A DNA stretch of 64,000 nucleotides from Oceanobacillus jordanicus (GCF_022095695.1 NZ_JAIFZM010000006.1:62001-126000); one strand, 5' to 3'. Counted from the first letter of the stretch, positions 18,234 through 27,649 are shown. Program-made: numbers and translations. The notes: generated by a model not told the origin, from the letters alone.

Positions 18234-20231
18234 TTATCTCTGTATATCTTCCATTTTACCTTGATCGGCAAATTCAATAAAGAAGTCCAATGCGGCTTGA
18301 TTGCTTAAGGAACCTTTGTTTACTACTTGGTCCACAGGCTTGCCCATTAGAATCTTCTTAACCGGTATTTCTAGCTTTTTACCATTTAACGTTTTAGGTA
18401 AGTCCGGGACTTGATGGATGGCTGTAGGCGTATGTCTTGGTGAGCAATGTGTACGAATTTGCTTCTTAATCTTCTGCTCAATTGCTTCAGTCAACTCAAC
18501 CCCATCCCTCATTACTACAAAAAGTGGAGTGGAAGAATCTCCGTTAGTTAATGGAATATCCACAATTAAGCTATCAGCAACCTCCTCAATTTGATCGACT
18601 GCACGGTATATTTCACTTGTCCCGATTCGAATGCCACCACGGTTAATGGTAGCATCAGATCTCCCATAAATAACACAGGTATGTCGATCTGTAATTTTCA
18701 AATAGTCTCCGTGACACCAAATGCCTGGAAAGACGTCAAAATAACTGTCTTTTAAGCGGCTGTCCTTTTCATCATTCCAGAAGAAAACAGGCATTGATGG
18801 AAATGGGGCAGTTAAAACCAATTCACCTACCTCATCAATGAGAGCCTCTCCCTGTTCATCAAAACTCTCTATTCGAGCACCAAGGCCCCGGCACTGCAAC
18901 TCTCCTGCGTATACAGGAAGGATAGGCACACCTAATATAAAAGCAGTACATACATCGGTGCCACCACTTACAGAGGAAATCCAAAGGTCTTTTTTCACAT
19001 TTTCATAGCACCATTGAAAACCCTCGGGAGGTAACGGGGTTCCTGTTGAACTAATATTTTTTAAATGCCTCAGGTCGTAATCCTTACCAGGCTGCATGCC
19101 TTCATTCATGCATGTGGTAATAAAGCTTGCGCTAGTTCCAAACACGGTGGTCTTTGTATCCTCAGCAAATTTCCATAAACTCTTTTTATCCGGGAATGTT
19201 GGACTTCCGTCATAAAGCACGATGGTAGAGCCGACAAGTAATCCGCCAATGAGAAAATTCCACATCATCCAGCCTGTTGTGGTATACCAAAAGAACCGAT
19301 CGTCTTCTGATAAATCCATATGAAAGGTCATAGCTTTCAAGTGCTCTAGCAAAATGCCTCCCTGGCTTTGTACAATCGGCTTTGGTTTTCCTGTTGTGCC
19401 AGAGGAAAACAAGATCCATAATGGATCATTAAATTCTACTTGCTCAAAAGTAAAGGGAAGGGATTCATCAAGCGTAATGGCTTTTTTCCACGGTATGCTG
19501 TTTTTTAGCTTGGACATGTCAGCTGTCTTGTTAAGATAGGGAATCGTGATGGTTGTTTCAAGGGTTGGCAGGGCTCGCTGTAAATTCTCCACCACTTCTA
19601 AACGATTGAATTCTTTTCCGTTATACCTATAGCCATCTACGGTGATCATAACCTTAGGTTCAATCTGCTGAAATCGGTCCATTACACTTTCTGTCCCAAA
19701 GTCGGGGGAAGCACTTGACCAAATAGCACCAAGGCTTGAGGTGGCCAAAAATGCTACGACAGATTCATAGATATTGGGTACATAGGCGACGACGCGGTCT
19801 CCTTTTTTAATTCCAGAGCTTCTCAATGTTTGCTGAAAAGCTCTTGTATCACGTTCAAGCTCTCCCCAAGTGATGGACGCAGTGGAGCGGTTTTCTGAGG
19901 AGTGCAGAATGGCAACTGCATCATTCTTTCGTTCGTTAAAAATATGTTGCGCATAATTAATAGATGATCCTGTAAACCATTTAGCCCCTGGCATTTTATG
20001 AGAACTTAATACAGCTTGATATGGTGTGGAGGATTTTATCTGAAAATATGTCCAAAGACTCTCCCAGAAATCTTCTGTTTCGTCTACCGACCATTTCCAG
20101 AGAGCATGGTAGTCATGAAAATCCAATTCTTTATGTTTGCGAAGCCAGTTCATATAAGTCGTGACAGCTGCCTTTTCTTTCTGTTTATCCTGTGGCTCCC
20201 ATAATAGGGTTCCTTCCTCAATTTCGCTCAT
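18234..20231 (-). CDS. Acetoacetyl-CoA synthetase
   Basis: ATP-dependent ligase that activates acetoacetate to acetoacetyl-CoA, feeding ketone bodies or PHB products into acetyl-CoA. The 665-aa size and N-terminal cap typical of acetoacetate-CoA ligases are present. ANL motifs visible: the P-loop-like LFSSGTTGKPKP, the WYTTTGWMMWN motif, and hinge/C-terminal YGRSDATINRGGIRIG, which separates it from plain acetyl-CoA synthetase. The ribosome site GGGAGGGG precedes ATG 20231. Its promoter contains a cre site, implying catabolite repression. Confidence 0.92.
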   Translation of the reverse strand: MSEIEEGTLLWEPQDKQKEKAAVTTYMNWLRKHKELDFHDYHALWKWSVDETEDFWESLWTYFQIKSSTPYQAVLSSHKMPGAKWFTGSSINYAQHIFNERKNDAVAILHSSENRSTASITWGELERDTRAFQQTLRSSGIKKGDRVVAYVPNIYESVVAFLATSSLGAIWSSASPDFGTESVMDRFQQIEPKVMITVDGYRYNGKEFNRLEVVENLQRALPTLETTITIPYLNKTADMSKLKNSIPWKKAITLDESLPFTFEQVEFNDPLWILFSSGTTGKPKPIVQSQGGILLEHLKAMTFHMDLSEDDRFFWYTTTGWMMWNFLIGGLLVGSTIVLYDGSPTFPDKKSLWKFAEDTKTTVFGTSASFITTCMNEGMQPGKDYDLRHLKNISSTGTPLPPEGFQWCYENVKKDLWISSVSGGTDVCTAFILGVPILPVYAGELQCRGLGARIESFDEQGEALIDEVGELVLTAPFPSMPVFFWNDEKDSRLKDSYFDVFPGIWCHGDYLKITDRHTCVIYGRSDATINRGGIRIGTSEIYRAVDQIEEVADSLIVDIPLTNGDSSTPLFVVMRDGVELTEAIEQKIKKQIRTHCSPRHTPTAIHQVPDLPKTLNGKKLEIPVKKILMGKPVDQVVNKGSLSNQAALDFFIEFADQGKMEDIQR

Positions 20232-20264
20232 TGTACCCCTCCCAAATATGTCTCTATTGACTTC

Positions 20265-20293
20265 ATTATATGAAAACGTTTTCTAAGTGTAAA
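20265..20293 (-). promoter_or_regulatory. Sigma-A promoter with embedded CcpA cre site
   Basis: On the minus strand -35 TTTACA (20288-20293) and -10 TATAAT (20265-20270) are 17 bp apart. The spacer plus neighbouring base hold AGAAAACGTTTTCA (20271-20284), a full match to the CcpA consensus TGWAANCGNTNWCW. Bound CcpA would occlude polymerase and repress the acetoacetyl-CoA synthetase gene when sugar is plentiful. Confidence 0.8.
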
Positions 20294-20354
20294 GAAACAA
20301 AAGCTCACTAAGAACTCGTGAGCTTCGTGTTTAAGACCGTTAATGGTTTTGTGC

Positions 20355-20876
20355 TTATTCTGCTAATTTATCAGCGAAAGCTTTTACATATGGAGGTAAG
20401 TCAGGTGGACGGCGGCTAGAAATGATGTGTCCATCAGTGACTACTGCTTCGTCACTCCATGTGGCCCCAGCATTCGTCATATCATCTTTAATCCCAGGTG
20501 TACTGGTCACGTTCTTTCCTGAAAGTATATTGGCGGAAATAAGAACCCAGCCAGCATGGCAAATTTGTCCAATTGGCTTTTTCGCTTTATCCATTGCAGT
20601 TACCATTTCTAGTACCTCAGGATAGCGTCGTAATTTATCCGGTGCCCATCCTCCAGGAACAAGAATAGCGTCGTAATCATCTGCATTTATATCCTCAAAA
20701 GAATAGGCAGACTCAGCAGGTACACCATATTTCCCGATATAGGTTTTGCCAGCATCCTTGCCTACTAAATCAACTTGGGCGCCTTCTTCCTGTAGACGCA
20801 GAATGGGATACCAAAGCTCCAAGTCTTCAAAATCTTGTTCAACGAGTGCAATAACTTTTTTGTTTTGTAGTCGCAT
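20355..20876 (-). CDS. DJ-1/PfpI family protein (deglycase/protease-like)
   Basis: 173-aa single-domain protein of the PfpI branch of the DJ-1 superfamily, related to B. subtilis general stress protein 18 (YfkM). The nucleophile elbow GQICHAGW contains the conserved Cys-His pair, and the upstream Glu of the triad lies in YEDLELWYP-like VEQDFEDLELWYP. Family members are described as peptidases or as glyoxal/methylglyoxal deglycases; the sequence does not decide. Probably monocistronic. Confidence 0.88.
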   Translation of the reverse strand: MRLQNKKVIALVEQDFEDLELWYPILRLQEEGAQVDLVGKDAGKTYIGKYGVPAESAYSFEDINADDYDAILVPGGWAPDKLRRYPEVLEMVTAMDKAKKPIGQICHAGWVLISANILSGKNVTSTPGIKDDMTNAGATWSDEAVVTDGHIISSRRPPDLPPYVKAFADKLAE

Positions 20877-20931
20877 TTGTTTCCCTCCATTCTACTTAAG
20901 TGTAACAAAGATTAGTCTGCTTATCGATTTA

Positions 20932-21339
20932 TTACTTTTTATTTAGATGCTCATTCATGGAGCTTTCCACTTTTTTATAATACGAGTAGTAACCAAACCA
21001 CACAAAAGAATAGATGGTGACAAAGATAATAAAGCTCAGCAAAGCTGCCAGCCAATTTAATGGCACCCACCCTACAGTAAAAGCAATGATAAAGTAAACG
21101 GTTAGAGACAAGCAAAAATGAAAGATGGTTTTCTTTAAATAACTTCCTTCTCCATCACCATAAATATACGAGGACAAACCATAATATATTCCGAGTAACA
21201 TACTAGCTCCCATGTGCATCCAAATCTCGGATACAGTAGACTCCACGTTGTTCAATTTCATGATCGTCAAGGCAATAAAGGTAAAGATTCCACCGAATGC
21301 AATGCCAATCATTGAACGCTTTGTGATTTCAAGAATCAT
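20932..21339 (-). CDS. DUF3021 family membrane protein
   Basis: 135-aa protein with four hydrophobic segments and a charged tail, matching the DUF3021 pattern. DUF3021 genes regularly follow LytTR-domain regulators and are thought to modulate them at the membrane. Only two bases separate it from the upstream LytTR gene. It is the last gene of the ABC-LytTR-DUF3021 operon. Confidence 0.8.
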   Translation of the reverse strand: MILEITKRSMIGIAFGGIFTFIALTIMKLNNVESTVSEIWMHMGASMLLGIYYGLSSYIYGDGEGSYLKKTIFHFCLSLTVYFIIAFTVGWVPLNWLAALLSFIIFVTIYSFVWFGYYSYYKKVESSMNEHLNKK

Positions 21340-21341
21340 CC

Positions 21342-21791
21342 CTATTGCCCTCCTTTCATCAACTGGTCCTTTATTGGTTTCACATATTTTCTCGTAATAT
21401 ATTCTTTACTGCCTGATTGAAAGTAGACACATAGATTTCCATTAAAAGATAATTCAAACCGTTCAATCCTACCAAGATTGCCTATAACGGATTTAGAAAA
21501 GCGCATAAACTGATAAGGAATTAGTATTTCTTCGATTTCGTATAATTTCATACGAATCTCTAATTCTCGATCTTTAATTACAGCAAAAACCTTTCTTTTC
21601 TGTGCATAGATATAGTCAATATCAGGTGGGTTTAGAAGAACGGTTTGCTCCTCGTCCATACCAAATAACCGGCGCTGCTTCCGTTTTTTAATAACGGCAG
21701 CTATTTCCTCAAGCTCCTCAGACCATTCCTTTGCTTGAATGGTGACAGAAGTTTCTTCATGATTTTCATCTATATCTATATTCAATCTCAT
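21342..21791 (-). CDS. LytTR domain DNA-binding regulator
   Basis: 149 aa: a short N-terminal segment (about 1-45) and a C-terminal LytTR DNA-binding domain (about 46-147) with IDYIYAQKRKVFAVI, EILIPYQFMRFSKSVIGNL and SRKYVKPIKD-like features. It lacks a receiver domain, so it is not a two-component response regulator. It lies between an ABC exporter and DUF3021, an arrangement in which it probably regulates that exporter. Confidence 0.88.
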   Translation of the reverse strand: MRLNIDIDENHEETSVTIQAKEWSEELEEIAAVIKKRKQRRLFGMDEEQTVLLNPPDIDYIYAQKRKVFAVIKDRELEIRMKLYEIEEILIPYQFMRFSKSVIGNLGRIERFELSFNGNLCVYFQSGSKEYITRKYVKPIKDQLMKGGQ

Positions 21792-21815
21792 AGTTATCCC
21801 CCGATTTCGATTTCT

Positions 21816-22562
21816 TTACCCCCTTGCCATCTTTAAAAAAGCAGGGTAGCGTAAAATGGCGATCGTAAAGGCGATGAATCCGTAAATGAATAAAATAGAA
21901 GCAGGTAACAATATGTCGCTGATTTGCATGGAGCCCTCCATCCCTTGCTGTAATGCTTGGTGGGCCCAATACTGTGGCAAGAATTTACTGAGGGTCTGTA
22001 TGAAAGATGGCATCATGTCGATTGGCATCCATAGGCCGCTGAGCACGGCACCTCCGAGAGCTATAACTTGCGTCATGGCGATCCCCATATTGTTCGTTTT
22101 CACTAGTAGCGAAAGCGCTAATCCAATTCCCGTAACAGTAAAGGTGAGGAGAAGAGAAACAATTAGCAGCGAGAGCGGTTGCTCCAGTGGAATATCATAG
22201 ACAAGCTTGCCGAACAATAGCAAGACAATAATCTGGACAAACACGATATACATGTAGGGAATCCATTTTCCAAGTAAATATTTATAAGCGGGAAGGGGGG
22301 TGCTTGCAATACGTGCTGTCATTCCAAGCTCTCGGTCCTTAATAAAGTTAGCTATCATTGTAATGATAATAAAAAAGACAAACATCACCGTATAACCGGG
22401 AACGATCGATAAGATAACTTGTTCTCTCGCAAAGCCTTCTGTTCCGGAAGTGAAAACGGAAATAAATAACACCGTAAACAAAATGGGTAACAGAAGCATC
22501 CAAAATAGCAGACCTCTGTCCTGTAGGCTCTTTAACAATTCAAACGATATAATCGAACGCAT
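21816..22562 (-). CDS. ABC-2 type transporter permease
   Basis: 248 aa with six hydrophobic segments and the typical loop IKDRELGMTARIASTPLP between TM2 and TM3. It is the membrane partner of the ATPase at 22590-23492, 27 bp upstream. Substrate unknown; the family includes drug and bacteriocin exporters. Confidence 0.88.
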   Translation of the reverse strand: MRSIISFELLKSLQDRGLLFWMLLLPILFTVLFISVFTSGTEGFAREQVILSIVPGYTVMFVFFIIITMIANFIKDRELGMTARIASTPLPAYKYLLGKWIPYMYIVFVQIIVLLLFGKLVYDIPLEQPLSLLIVSLLLTFTVTGIGLALSLLVKTNNMGIAMTQVIALGGAVLSGLWMPIDMMPSFIQTLSKFLPQYWAHQALQQGMEGSMQISDILLPASILFIYGFIAFTIAILRYPAFLKMARG

Positions 22563-22589
22563 ATAATTCCTCCTATCATTTTAGCATAT

Positions 22590-23492
22590 TTAATCACGCA
22601 GTTGACTTCCTGTTAGGGAAAAGAATACATCCTCAAGTCTTGCTTGGCTTAGTTCTAGCTGTTCTGGTTGCACAGCATGTGTTTTACAGTGGTTAATAAC
22701 GTGCTCCATTGCCAGTAAGGGACTTTCTGTTAGTATGAGATGCCCTTCTTTTTTAGGAGAAATAGTGAAATCTCCGTTTTCTTTGGGAAGACAATTTTCC
22801 CCTTTTAGATAGATAGAAGGGATGGCGTATCTCTGTAGCAGTTCATCTACGCGGCCATTCTCCGCTATAGCCCCTTTATCAATAAAGATTGCTTCATCGC
22901 AAATTTGCTCTATTTCTTCCATGTAATGACTAGCATAAATAATTGTACAACCATGCTCCTTCAATTTCTCAATCATATTAAAGATATAACGTCTCGATTG
23001 TGGATCAATTCCTACTGTCGGCTCATCCATAATAATAAGATCTGGAGTATGCAGCAATGCACAGCCAATGTTCAAACGGCGTTTCATTCCACCTGAATAG
23101 GTGCTTATTTTCTGTTTTGCTTTATCAGTCAGACCAATATCCTTTAAAACCGCATTAATTCGCAACTTAAGAGTTTGCCCTTTGAGTCCATAGATTTTTC
23201 CGAAAAAAGATAAATTATCCCAGGCTGTAACGGTTTCCTCCAAACAAATTTCCTGTGGTATATAACCGATTAATTCTTTAGATTTAGCTCTAGGAGAGTC
23301 CGTGAATGTTAGGCTTCCATCGAAGTCCTGAATAATAGAGGAGATGATCTTTAATAATGTGGTTTTTCCCGCACCATTTGGACCGACCAAACCATAGCAC
23401 TTTCCTCTAGAAAAGTTTAAAGAAATATCATTTAAAGCCACATTTCTTCCATATTGCTTTTTTACATGATTTAGATTTAACACTGCTCTCAC
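22590..23492 (-). CDS. ABC transporter ATP-binding protein
   Basis: 300 aa. Walker [10 protein letters not shown] (about residues 37-45), Q-loop YIPQE, signature YSGGMKRRL, Walker [15 protein letters not shown] and switch His in YASHYMEE are all intact, followed by a variable C-terminal domain. First gene of the ATPase-permease-LytTR-DUF3021 operon. The LytTR and DUF3021 partners suggest induction by the exported compound. Confidence 0.92.
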   Translation of the reverse strand: MRAVLNLNHVKKQYGRNVALNDISLNFSRGKCYGLVGPNGAGKTTLLKIISSIIQDFDGSLTFTDSPRAKSKELIGYIPQEICLEETVTAWDNLSFFGKIYGLKGQTLKLRINAVLKDIGLTDKAKQKISTYSGGMKRRLNIGCALLHTPDLIIMDEPTVGIDPQSRRYIFNMIEKLKEHGCTIIYASHYMEEIEQICDEAIFIDKGAIAENGRVDELLQRYAIPSIYLKGENCLPKENGDFTISPKKEGHLILTESPLLAMEHVINHCKTHAVQPEQLELSQARLEDVFFSLTGSQLRD

Positions 23493-23649
23493 CTTCCTTT
23501 ATAAACAGTATGGCAAAAAGTGACCAAAGTTGGATGCTTATTTGCGTAACGTGATGGAAATAGTGCATAAGTTATATAAATGGTTGAGCAGCATGTTAGA
23601 AAAACTGCATTTGATCATCTTTTAGCAAATGTTTATGTTTTACTTATAT

Positions 23650-23700
23650 TTAGTAGCTCAAAATTTTAGCTGCATCGTTAAGTTTAAATTTCTGCATTCT
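23650..23700 (-). repeat. Degenerate family C repeat copy
   Basis: AAAATTTTAGCTGCATCGTTAAG matches, in reverse orientation, AACTGCATCGTAATTGCTTCC within 51663-51737. It appears to be a decayed copy. Confidence 0.4.
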
Positions 23701-23713
23701 TAATGTGCAAAAT

Positions 23714-23747
23714 AAAAAAGCCACACCCGATCGTTGTCAGGTATGGC
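23714..23747 (-). terminator. Terminator after zinc-ribbon gene
   Basis: GCCATACCTGA and TCGGGTGTGGC arms on the minus strand followed by TTTTTT. Confidence 0.85.
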
Positions 23748-23757
23748 GATTAAAAGC

Positions 23758-24006
23758 TTACTTTTTATTGTATTCTGCGTACTTAACGTAATTCTGTTCA
23801 TCCTCAATCAGCCCACATGCCCCGCATTGAATCTTATATTGCGGTCCTTTGTAGTCGATATGGAAGATGTCCGTCTGTTCAGCTGCATACTCCTGCATTA
23901 CGTCACCAGTAGTGGGATCAAGCTTTACTGGCTTTGCATGCTGTTCAATAATATTAAACCTTGTTCGATTGGTTTTACAGTTTGGACATTGATATGGTTG
24001 ACTCAC
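23758..24006 (-). CDS. Small zinc-ribbon protein of unknown function
   Basis: About 82 aa with a CPNC knuckle near the N-terminus and a CGAC knuckle near residue 65, forming a likely four-cysteine zinc ribbon. The middle is charged. The start is taken as GTG 24006, 8 bases from a GGAGGTG site; an earlier GTG at 24015 overlaps that site. Monocistronic, with its own terminator. The function is not recognised. Confidence 0.7.
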   Translation of the reverse strand: MSQPYQCPNCKTNRTRFNIIEQHAKPVKLDPTTGDVMQEYAAEQTDIFHIDYKGPQYKIQCGACGLIEDEQNYVKYAEYNKK

Positions 24007-24166
24007 TAATCCCACCTCCGTTTCTCTTTTATCATTTAATTATTCGGGATAAAATATTCCAACTGTAATAGGGAATACTACAAAAAAGTGCAAAAATGCT
24101 GTGTTTTAAATAATTGAAATAAGGGTATAAAGTTTGCTAGTGTAATATACGAGAAAAAGTCAGCGT

Positions 24167-24237
24167 TGGGAAGGTATAAAATTTTAGCTAGGAAGAGAAG
24201 GCGACGTAGCTAAAATTTGGAAGTACCGAGTATAAAA
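24167..24237 (+). repeat. Palindromic intergenic repeat, family C copy
   Basis: GGTATAAAATTTTAGCTAGGAAG then TAGCTAAAATTTGGAAGTA: the 12-bp arms AAATTTTAGCTA and TAGCTAAAATTT form a hairpin just upstream of the BCCT gene. A similar copy is at 51663-51737. Confidence 0.6.
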
Positions 24238-24263
24238 AATACATACATATAAGAGGTGAAGGG

Positions 24264-25751
24264 ATGAAGAGTGTTTCAAATGTATTCTGGTATGCACTAG
24301 CTATTTGTATCGCGGTAGTAATTTGGGGATCTGTTTCCCCGGGAAAATTAGAGTCACTTACTAGTTCAGTGACGACGTTCATATCTGTGAATTTTGGGTG
24401 GTATTATTTATTAATTGTTATGCTCATGCTGATATTCTGTGTTTATCTAATATTTTCGAAATACGGTAAGGTGAAACTTGGGAAGGAAAAAGATAAGCCA
24501 GAATTCAGTTTGCCATCTTGGTTTGCAATGTTATTTAGTGCTGGTATGGGTATGGGTCTTGTGTTCTGGACAACTGCAGAACCAATTTCGCATGCGTTTC
24601 TTACCACACCCGGCGCAGAACCTGGTACCGAGCAGGCAATTAAGGATGGCTTAAAATACTCCTTCTTCCACTGGGGTGTTCATGCCTGGGCGGTATATGG
24701 AATCGTGGCTCTTGTACTAGCCTACTTTAAATTTCATCGAGATTCTCCAGGGCTTATCAGTGCTACGCTTGTTCCGCTTTTTGGAGAAAAAGCAATGGAA
24801 GGAATAGCTGGAAAGCTTATTGATACACTTGCTGTAGTGGCAACAGTAATTGGGGTAGCAGCTACACTTGGTTTTGGATCAGGGCAAATTACTGGCGGAC
24901 TATCTTTCCTATTTGGAACACCGAATACATTTAGTGTGCAAATTATTGTATTGATCGTTGCTACCATCCTCTTTATTGTGTCTGCTTGGTCGGGAATTGG
25001 TAGAGGAATAAAATATTTAAGTAATATTAACATGGGACTTGCTTTTGTTCTATTACTTATCTTATTTATTGTTGGACCAACACTTTACATACTAAACATG
25101 TTTACTAACACATTAGGTAATTATATTTCTGATTTTTTCGATATGAGTTTACGACTTGCTCCATTAGATAATGACAATAGAGGCTGGATTAATGCATGGA
25201 CCATTTTCTATTGGGCATGGTGGGTGTCATGGGCACCATTCGTAGGTATTTTTATTGCGAGAATATCAAAAGGTAGAACCGTAAAAGAATTTATGCTTGG
25301 CGTCTTGCTAGTCCCAGCACTTGTTTGCTTTATTTTCTTTGCAGTGTTTGGAGTTTCGGCATTAAACCTCGAACAAAACGGAATCGCAGAAATTTCTGCG
25401 TTGTCCCTTGAAACCTCTACTTTTGGGGTATTGGCGGAGTATCCACTTGGTACATTAATGTCGATTATAACGCTTTTTGTTGTCGCGATATTCTTTATCA
25501 CCTCTGCTGATTCTGCAACATTTGTTTTAGGGATGTTAAGCACAAACGGACTGTTGAATCCTGCTAATTCGGTTAAAATAATGTGGGGACTGATGCAATC
25601 AGCAGTTGCCGCGATTATTGTATATTTCGGAGGTACACAAGGATTGCAAAATATGCTTATCATCGCAGCACTCCCATTTTCCATTGTTATCCTACTTATG
25701 GGTGCATCCTTCTTCAAAGCAGCGCATTCAGAATTTAAGCCTAGGAAATAA
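24264..25751 (+). CDS. BCCT family betaine/choline/carnitine transporter (OpuD/BetL-like)
   Basis: 495-aa secondary carrier with 12 hydrophobic segments. The BCCT signature appears as FYWAWWVSWAPFVGIFIARIS, and the sodium-site region reads SAGMGMGLVFWTTAEP. In Bacillaceae this family imports glycine betaine with sodium as an osmoprotectant, and GMGMGL favours betaine/sodium types. The C-terminal tail, often an osmosensor, is short here. Monocistronic with a strong terminator. Confidence 0.9.
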   Translation: MKSVSNVFWYALAICIAVVIWGSVSPGKLESLTSSVTTFISVNFGWYYLLIVMLMLIFCVYLIFSKYGKVKLGKEKDKPEFSLPSWFAMLFSAGMGMGLVFWTTAEPISHAFLTTPGAEPGTEQAIKDGLKYSFFHWGVHAWAVYGIVALVLAYFKFHRDSPGLISATLVPLFGEKAMEGIAGKLIDTLAVVATVIGVAATLGFGSGQITGGLSFLFGTPNTFSVQIIVLIVATILFIVSAWSGIGRGIKYLSNINMGLAFVLLLILFIVGPTLYILNMFTNTLGNYISDFFDMSLRLAPLDNDNRGWINAWTIFYWAWWVSWAPFVGIFIARISKGRTVKEFMLGVLLVPALVCFIFFAVFGVSALNLEQNGIAEISALSLETSTFGVLAEYPLGTLMSIITLFVVAIFFITSADSATFVLGMLSTNGLLNPANSVKIMWGLMQSAVAAIIVYFGGTQGLQNMLIIAALPFSIVILLMGASFFKAAHSEFKPRK

Positions 25752-25763
25752 AGTAACGTGTTT

Positions 25764-25818
25764 AAAAACCCTCTTATGGAAATGGATAACCATCCGTTTT
25801 AGGCATAAGAGGGTTTTT
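25764..25818. terminator. Bidirectional terminator
   Basis: AAAAACCCTCTTATG and CATAAGAGGGTTTTT (15-bp arms) between the convergent BCCT and phosphoribosyltransferase genes. Confidence 0.9.
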
Positions 25819-25863
25819 GAATTAAATGGAGTTGTCTTCTTTCTTATCTTTAAAAGTTAAGAT

Positions 25864-26403
25864 TTACTTTACAAACAATGGTAACTTTTCTAGGAAGATA
25901 ATATCATCTCGATCTGCAGCGTCTCCTTCTGCCAAAATGGCAGCTCGTGCTTTCACTTCGGCCCCTGCTTTACGCACAAGCTCTTCTAAAGCTTTCATCG
26001 ATTCACCTGTACTAATAACATCATCAATCAGGGCGACGCGTTTTCCATCAAGCTTCTCTGCATCCTTCCGATCTAAACAGAGAGTTTGTTCTTTCTGTGT
26101 CGTAATGGAAACCACTTTATGTACAAAAGGGTCTTGCATATAAGGCTTCGTGCTTTTTCTTGCAACAACATAGCTGTCCATGCCCAGATTCTTAGACAAC
26201 TCATATACAAAAGGGATTCCCTTCGCTTCTGCAGTGACCAGGACATCTACCTCAGGTAGCCTTTTAGCTAATAGGGGGGAAGCAGCAGATGTTAATGTTG
26301 TATCACCAAGGATAACAAAGCTGGCAATACTGAGATTGTCAGTAATCTTAATTATCGGAAGAGTCCTTGTTAAACCAGCTACATTCAGGTTATATGTTTT
26401 CAT
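25864..26403 (-). CDS. Purine phosphoribosyltransferase-like protein
   Basis: 179-aa type I phosphoribosyltransferase. The PRPP-binding loop is VALIDDVISTGESM and a second conserved loop is VTAEAKGIPFVYELS, which resembles adenine and xanthine phosphoribosyltransferases. Enzymes of this type join a free purine base to PRPP. It lies 86 bp behind a purine permease in one riboswitch-controlled operon, so import and salvage of the same base are likely. Which base (adenine, xanthine or guanine) is not decided. Confidence 0.85.
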   Translation of the reverse strand: MKTYNLNVAGLTRTLPIIKITDNLSIASFVILGDTTLTSAASPLLAKRLPEVDVLVTAEAKGIPFVYELSKNLGMDSYVVARKSTKPYMQDPFVHKVVSITTQKEQTLCLDRKDAEKLDGKRVALIDDVISTGESMKALEELVRKAGAEVKARAAILAEGDAADRDDIIFLEKLPLFVK

Positions 26404-26489
26404 AATGTACCACCTTTTCTATTGGTAAGAAATATAAAGCAATGGGTGCAATAGATAGTATTTATAGGTAATAAGTTTAAACAGCGCCC

Positions 26490-27554
26490 TTAAAAAATTC
26501 CCAATAATAATTGCATGAGGACACCAGCAAGCATGCCTAGGAATGGGTCAGAAATTGCGGTAACAACCATTGTGACACCGGCAATCCATGTAGCTCCTCC
26601 GCTTTCGGCAGTTAGAGCGGCAGCGGCGTTATCTGGCAGTGTAACAATTGCACCTAGCACAAATAGAAATCCAACAATAGATGCACTTGGTACATACTTT
26701 CCTATTTTCGGGAGTAGTTTCACAAATAGAATTATCGCCATAAGGAACATCATAATTACACCAGCCCATACCGCGTGAGGTGCGCTAGCTGTTGCAGAAA
26801 TGACAACTTCCACGGGGCCACCACCAAATAGGGCTGAACCCATGTCTGCCAGACTGCTAATAATTGTAATGGTATCCACATTAACCTCCGTGGATGCAAT
26901 GTCCCCGTTTATTTTCCCGAATGCTATATTAGCTCCAATATTAAGACAAACCATTGCCAATGCTCCGCGAATAACCATAGGATTGAGAATGAGTTTCTGG
27001 AGGACAAGCTTTTCTTTTGGCGCATTATCTTTTATCACGTGTTCTCCCTTTTTCGCAAAATAATAGATAATACTGGAAAGAATAACTGAGATTGTAATGG
27101 TATAGACTAAGTCATTGGTAGCTACATAAACAATTAGTGCACTGGCAAAAGAAGAGATGCCGACAAGACGGTCGTTTCTTGCCATATCCCAAGCTACCTT
27201 TGCAAGCATGATTCCAACACCAGCCATCATCCCGTTTGTAATAACAGGGCCAATCCAATCGATAATTCTTTCTAGCAGGCCAAATAAACCGATAATCAGC
27301 ATAATCAGTGCCCCGAAGAATATCATAGAGATGCGTTCTCTTAGATTTTTTCCCAAAGTACCGGCGAGGGTGATCGTTTCTGCCTGATACGAGATAACTG
27401 CAACATTACTTGTCACAGCATTTCCAAATGCACCAATGACAAATGCAATAGCCGTTGGTACAGAGGCGAAGCCAAACGTGAGAGCTAGCAATCCTTGTGG
27501 CAGGGCATTTAATACCCCACTAATTGCTGCTAAAAGATCCTTCAGTATTTCCAT
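26490..27554 (-). CDS. NCS2 family purine permease
   Basis: Membrane carrier of 354 aa with about 11 hydrophobic segments, of the NCS2 xanthine/guanine/hypoxanthine group. ATG 27554 has an AAAAGGAG site 8 bases upstream. The open frame extends upstream to 27701 but runs back through the terminator and riboswitch, so that part is non-coding. The protein is shorter than the usual 430 or so residues of AzgA-type carriers. It is the first gene behind the purine riboswitch. Confidence 0.85.
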   Translation of the reverse strand: MEILKDLLAAISGVLNALPQGLLALTFGFASVPTAIAFVIGAFGNAVTSNVAVISYQAETITLAGTLGKNLRERISMIFFGALIMLIIGLFGLLERIIDWIGPVITNGMMAGVGIMLAKVAWDMARNDRLVGISSFASALIVYVATNDLVYTITISVILSSIIYYFAKKGEHVIKDNAPKEKLVLQKLILNPMVIRGALAMVCLNIGANIAFGKINGDIASTEVNVDTITIISSLADMGSALFGGGPVEVVISATASAPHAVWAGVIMMFLMAIILFVKLLPKIGKYVPSASIVGFLFVLGAIVTLPDNAAAALTAESGGATWIAGVTMVVTAISDPFLGMLAGVLMQLLLGIF

Positions 27555-27603
27555 GTTGATTTCTCCTTTTCCCCCCAGAAAATGGAATGGTGAACAAAAA
27601 AAG

Positions 27604-27640
27604 AAAAAACCGGTCACGAATGAACGGTTTTTTCCCACAT
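27604..27640 (-). terminator. Riboswitch-linked terminator
   Basis: AAAAACCG-TTCA and TGA-CGGTTTTTT arms on the minus strand followed by a U-rich tail. The ACCGTTCAT in its 5' arm can alternatively pair with ATGGACGGT at the 3' side of aptamer P1, giving a mutually exclusive antiterminator. Confidence 0.85.
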
Positions 27641-27649
27641 GAAAGCTAC

